Shown piece after piece: positions 62,038 through 64,000 of a stretch of 64,000 bases of DNA; the stretch's first letter is position 1; every line of letters begins with the position of its first letter. Source of the stretch: Mangifera indica (lineage: Eukaryota; Streptophyta; Magnoliopsida; Sapindales; Anacardiaceae); NCBI RefSeq assembly GCF_011075055.1, contig NC_058154.1:1364001-1428000 (forward strand). The letters are read 5' to 3'. The notes below the pieces were generated by a model that saw only the letters and a program-made list of their open reading frames with translations, made no database searches and was not told where the DNA came from. The position numbers and the translations under genes were made by a program.

Positions 62038-62398
62038 ATGGGCATGTCTAAGCCTTCTTTACTTCTGATCCTGATGATTATGATTGTCTCCATGTCCCAT
62101 GAACAGAGAGCTGCAGAAGGAAGGCCACTGTCCATCCAGCCTCAAAACAGTAAGAATTAGACCCCAGAAAGTGTTTATTCATCTCTTTCAGTTACTGATT
62201 CTTGACGATTTAGTTAGGTTTCTTATTTTGTGTATGTGAATTTCAGGATATATGAAGATATTTGAAACACTTGGAATTGCTTGCAAGTGCTGTGATGTGA
62301 GTGGAAGTAAATGCTCAAGTACTTGGACTGAGCCTTGCTCAAAGCTTCAGTGTCTGCCATGGAAGTATACCAGAAACACTACTGTTCAACCTAGTTAA
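62038..62398 (+). CDS. Secreted six-cysteine peptide, two exons
   Basis: Exon 1, 62038-62149, and exon 2, 62247-62398, join in phase 1 at a GTAAG...TTTCAG intron of 97 bp to give 87 residues. Without splicing the frame closes after 40 codons. Residues 5-20 form a signal peptide core (KPSLLLILMIMIVSMS), with cleavage expected near residues 21-28. The mature part has six cysteines, C50, C52, C53, C60, C68 and C73, in the pattern CxCC-x6-C-x7-C-x4-C followed by LPWK, plus a conserved-looking W64 and an N-glycosylation site at N81. Six cysteines suggest three disulfides and an extracellular role as signal or defence peptide. The spacing does not fit plant defensins, LTPs, EPF/STOMAGEN or RALF as I know them, and I cannot name the family. 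Confidence 0.8.
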
Positions 62399-63540
62399 AC
62401 TTTTTGCATATGGTTCGTATATATCTATATACATTGAAATTAAGTGTTTAAATCAGTTCAAGAGACTAGCTTGTTCTTATAACTTGAGTTTTACATGGGT
62501 ATTTTTTTGTTTCTGGCTTTTCTGTTTTTTACATTTCCACATCAATTTTGGTAAAACTTGATTCAGTTCAAGCTATAGCTTCTACTTCAGCTTAGATGAT
62601 TGTTAAGAAACCAGGAAGTAAAACCAATTTGATTTAGAGCATAATTAATTCAAGCTAACCAGTTTGTCGCTTGAATTGAACCCACTAAGATGCTCTGCAT
62701 GTGGGAATTGGATGGCCACAAACTTCTGCAAGTTCAAAAAGTATTGTTATATGAGTTTAATCTAGTGAAAAGGATGCGTTTTGTTGTTTTGAATTTGTTT
62801 TTTTCCTACCCAACTAGAATACCCAATTTAGAGTATTTCCTTTGATTGCACTTGACAAGAAGATAAACAAGGTTTTTATCTATAATTCGAAAGCCTACAT
62901 ATTCGATTATGCACTGACATAGTGTTAAAAGATATATAAAGACTTGTTTGTCTAGAGATTTTTGTTGGTTTTATGTCTCTCATCTTCCTTTCCCACCATC
63001 ATTCTTTATCATAAAAGATAAAATTATAATCTTATCCATAACATTTCAAATTTAATTTTATATGAAAATGGGATAATTTTAGTAAAAAGTTATTATTTTC
63101 CTAGTTAAGCACATGATAGTTGTGCATCTACCCACATTTCGAATTGTATCGAGGAGGTGTTTAGTTGTTGTTATTGTAATTTATTGTTTCATTCGATGTC
63201 ATCTCATAAGTTTAGTAAAAAAAATATAACATAATATATAATGAAGACTTGTCCACTTAGTTTATAAGTTAAAATTTTGAAGATAAATGTAAGGGGCAAT
63301 CTTTTGAATAGGAGGACAGTACTCCTTTTGTATTAATAACATTGATGACCAAGCCCAGCCTTTTGCTCATATTCAATAAAATTATGTGTGTTTAATTTTG
63401 AATATCAAATTAAATATCAAAATGATATATCATTATATGATTACGTGATTTAGAATTAAAAATAAAATATACTAAATTACATAATAATACATAATATTCA
63501 AATTAATTTGATACTCAAAATTAAATATATATAGCATATG
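62399..63540. other. 3' flank and AT-rich intergenic DNA
   Basis: The first part is likely the 3' UTR of the peptide gene. Nothing else can be named. Confidence 0.45.
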
Positions 63541-63893
63541 GTAATTATATCATGTATTAAAAATTTAATTTTTTGTATCATGTATCATATCGTATCTTAT
63601 GATATACCTTTTAAAAAATAAAATAATAAAAAAATTATAATTGACATATCATCATTTTAGAAAATATTTAAATACCTTTAAAATTTTAAAAATTTTTATA
63701 TATAACATTATTATATCATCGTTTTCTCTAAAAATATGTATTAATTTATATTAGTAATATATATCATATCGTATGATATATATTATATCATATAATATGT
63801 TCATTGTATCTATTAATTCGATATATCTTATGATATTTCTCATTTTTATTTGTATCGTATGTTATTATATATCATAAGACACTGATAATTATG
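63541..63893. repeat. AT-rich palindromic element, opposite orientation
   Basis: It starts GTAATTATATCATGTATT, includes TATCATATCGTATCTTATGA and TATCATATCGTATGATATAT, and ends GACACTGATAATTATGAT. Read in reverse it has the same ends and internal order as 34260-34575 and 30968-31237. About 350 bp and non-coding. Confidence 0.6.
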
Positions 63894-64000
63894 ATACAAT
63901 CTTACTTTTTGATTAAAATACAACATATCATAAGCCTGACTAGTATTCTAATTCTAATTAGTATTACTAAATGTCAATGTCTTGAAGGGTACTCAACGAG
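63894..64000. other. Window edge
   Basis: A short AT-rich remainder with nothing that can be supported. Confidence 0.4.

Noticed and set aside
1..64000. CRISPR arrays, bacterial operons, viral genes
   Set aside because: None was seen; intron-rich plant genes make the window nuclear plant DNA, and repeats found are transposons or simple tandem copies.

Overview
The window is nuclear DNA of a flowering plant, most likely a rosid eudicot. The evidence is: genes split by short GT-AG introns; plant-only families (ATG1 with a plant-type C-terminus, BEL1-like homeodomain protein, NPF transporters); AT-rich intergenic DNA; a eukaryotic tRNA-Gly gene; and many small inverted-repeat transposons. The species cannot be fixed from the sequence alone. 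Gene models below were spliced by hand from reading frame, splice-site sequence and family knowledge.

Layout. At 3.1-8.4 kb (+) lies a complete 13-exon ATG1 autophagy kinase of 724 residues. At 13.5-16.0 kb (+) lies a complete three-exon NPF transporter of the NPF2 type. At 23.1-27.6 kb (-) lies a complete four-exon BEL1-like TALE homeodomain gene. From 28 to 40 kb there is gene-poor, AT-rich DNA filled with small transposons and short tandem repeats. At 40.8-52.7 kb lies a family cluster of NPF5-type transporters: two intact four-exon genes that face each other tail to tail (NPF5-A at 40.8-43.6 kb, NPF5-B at 45.9-48.2 kb) and a third, broken copy (51.3-52.7 kb). At 54.0-54.8 kb (-) is a single-exon protein carrying the GGGPRTYPGG motif otherwise known from the start of some plant DEAD-box helicases, and 76 bp upstream of it, in the opposite direction, a tRNA-Gly(GCC). 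At 58.1-58.5 kb (+) is a small secretory type-I membrane protein, and at 62.0-62.4 kb (+) a two-exon, six-cysteine secreted peptide of 87 residues.

The genes do not form one pathway, as expected for a plant chromosome. The most informative part is the NPF5 cluster. The inverted pair keeps exon lengths of 139, 218 and 545 nt exactly, shares 3' flanks, and both members carry two copies of the same upstream module. Each member has also received its own transposon: a TAA-flanked Tourist-like element in the upstream region of B, and an insertion of about 600 bp in intron 2 of A. In both cases the relative shows the empty site. Nothing in the window looks like a new multi-gene system. The best candidates for something undescribed are the six-cysteine peptide, the helicase-motif protein, the duplicated upstream modules of the NPF5 pair and several unnamed transposon families.
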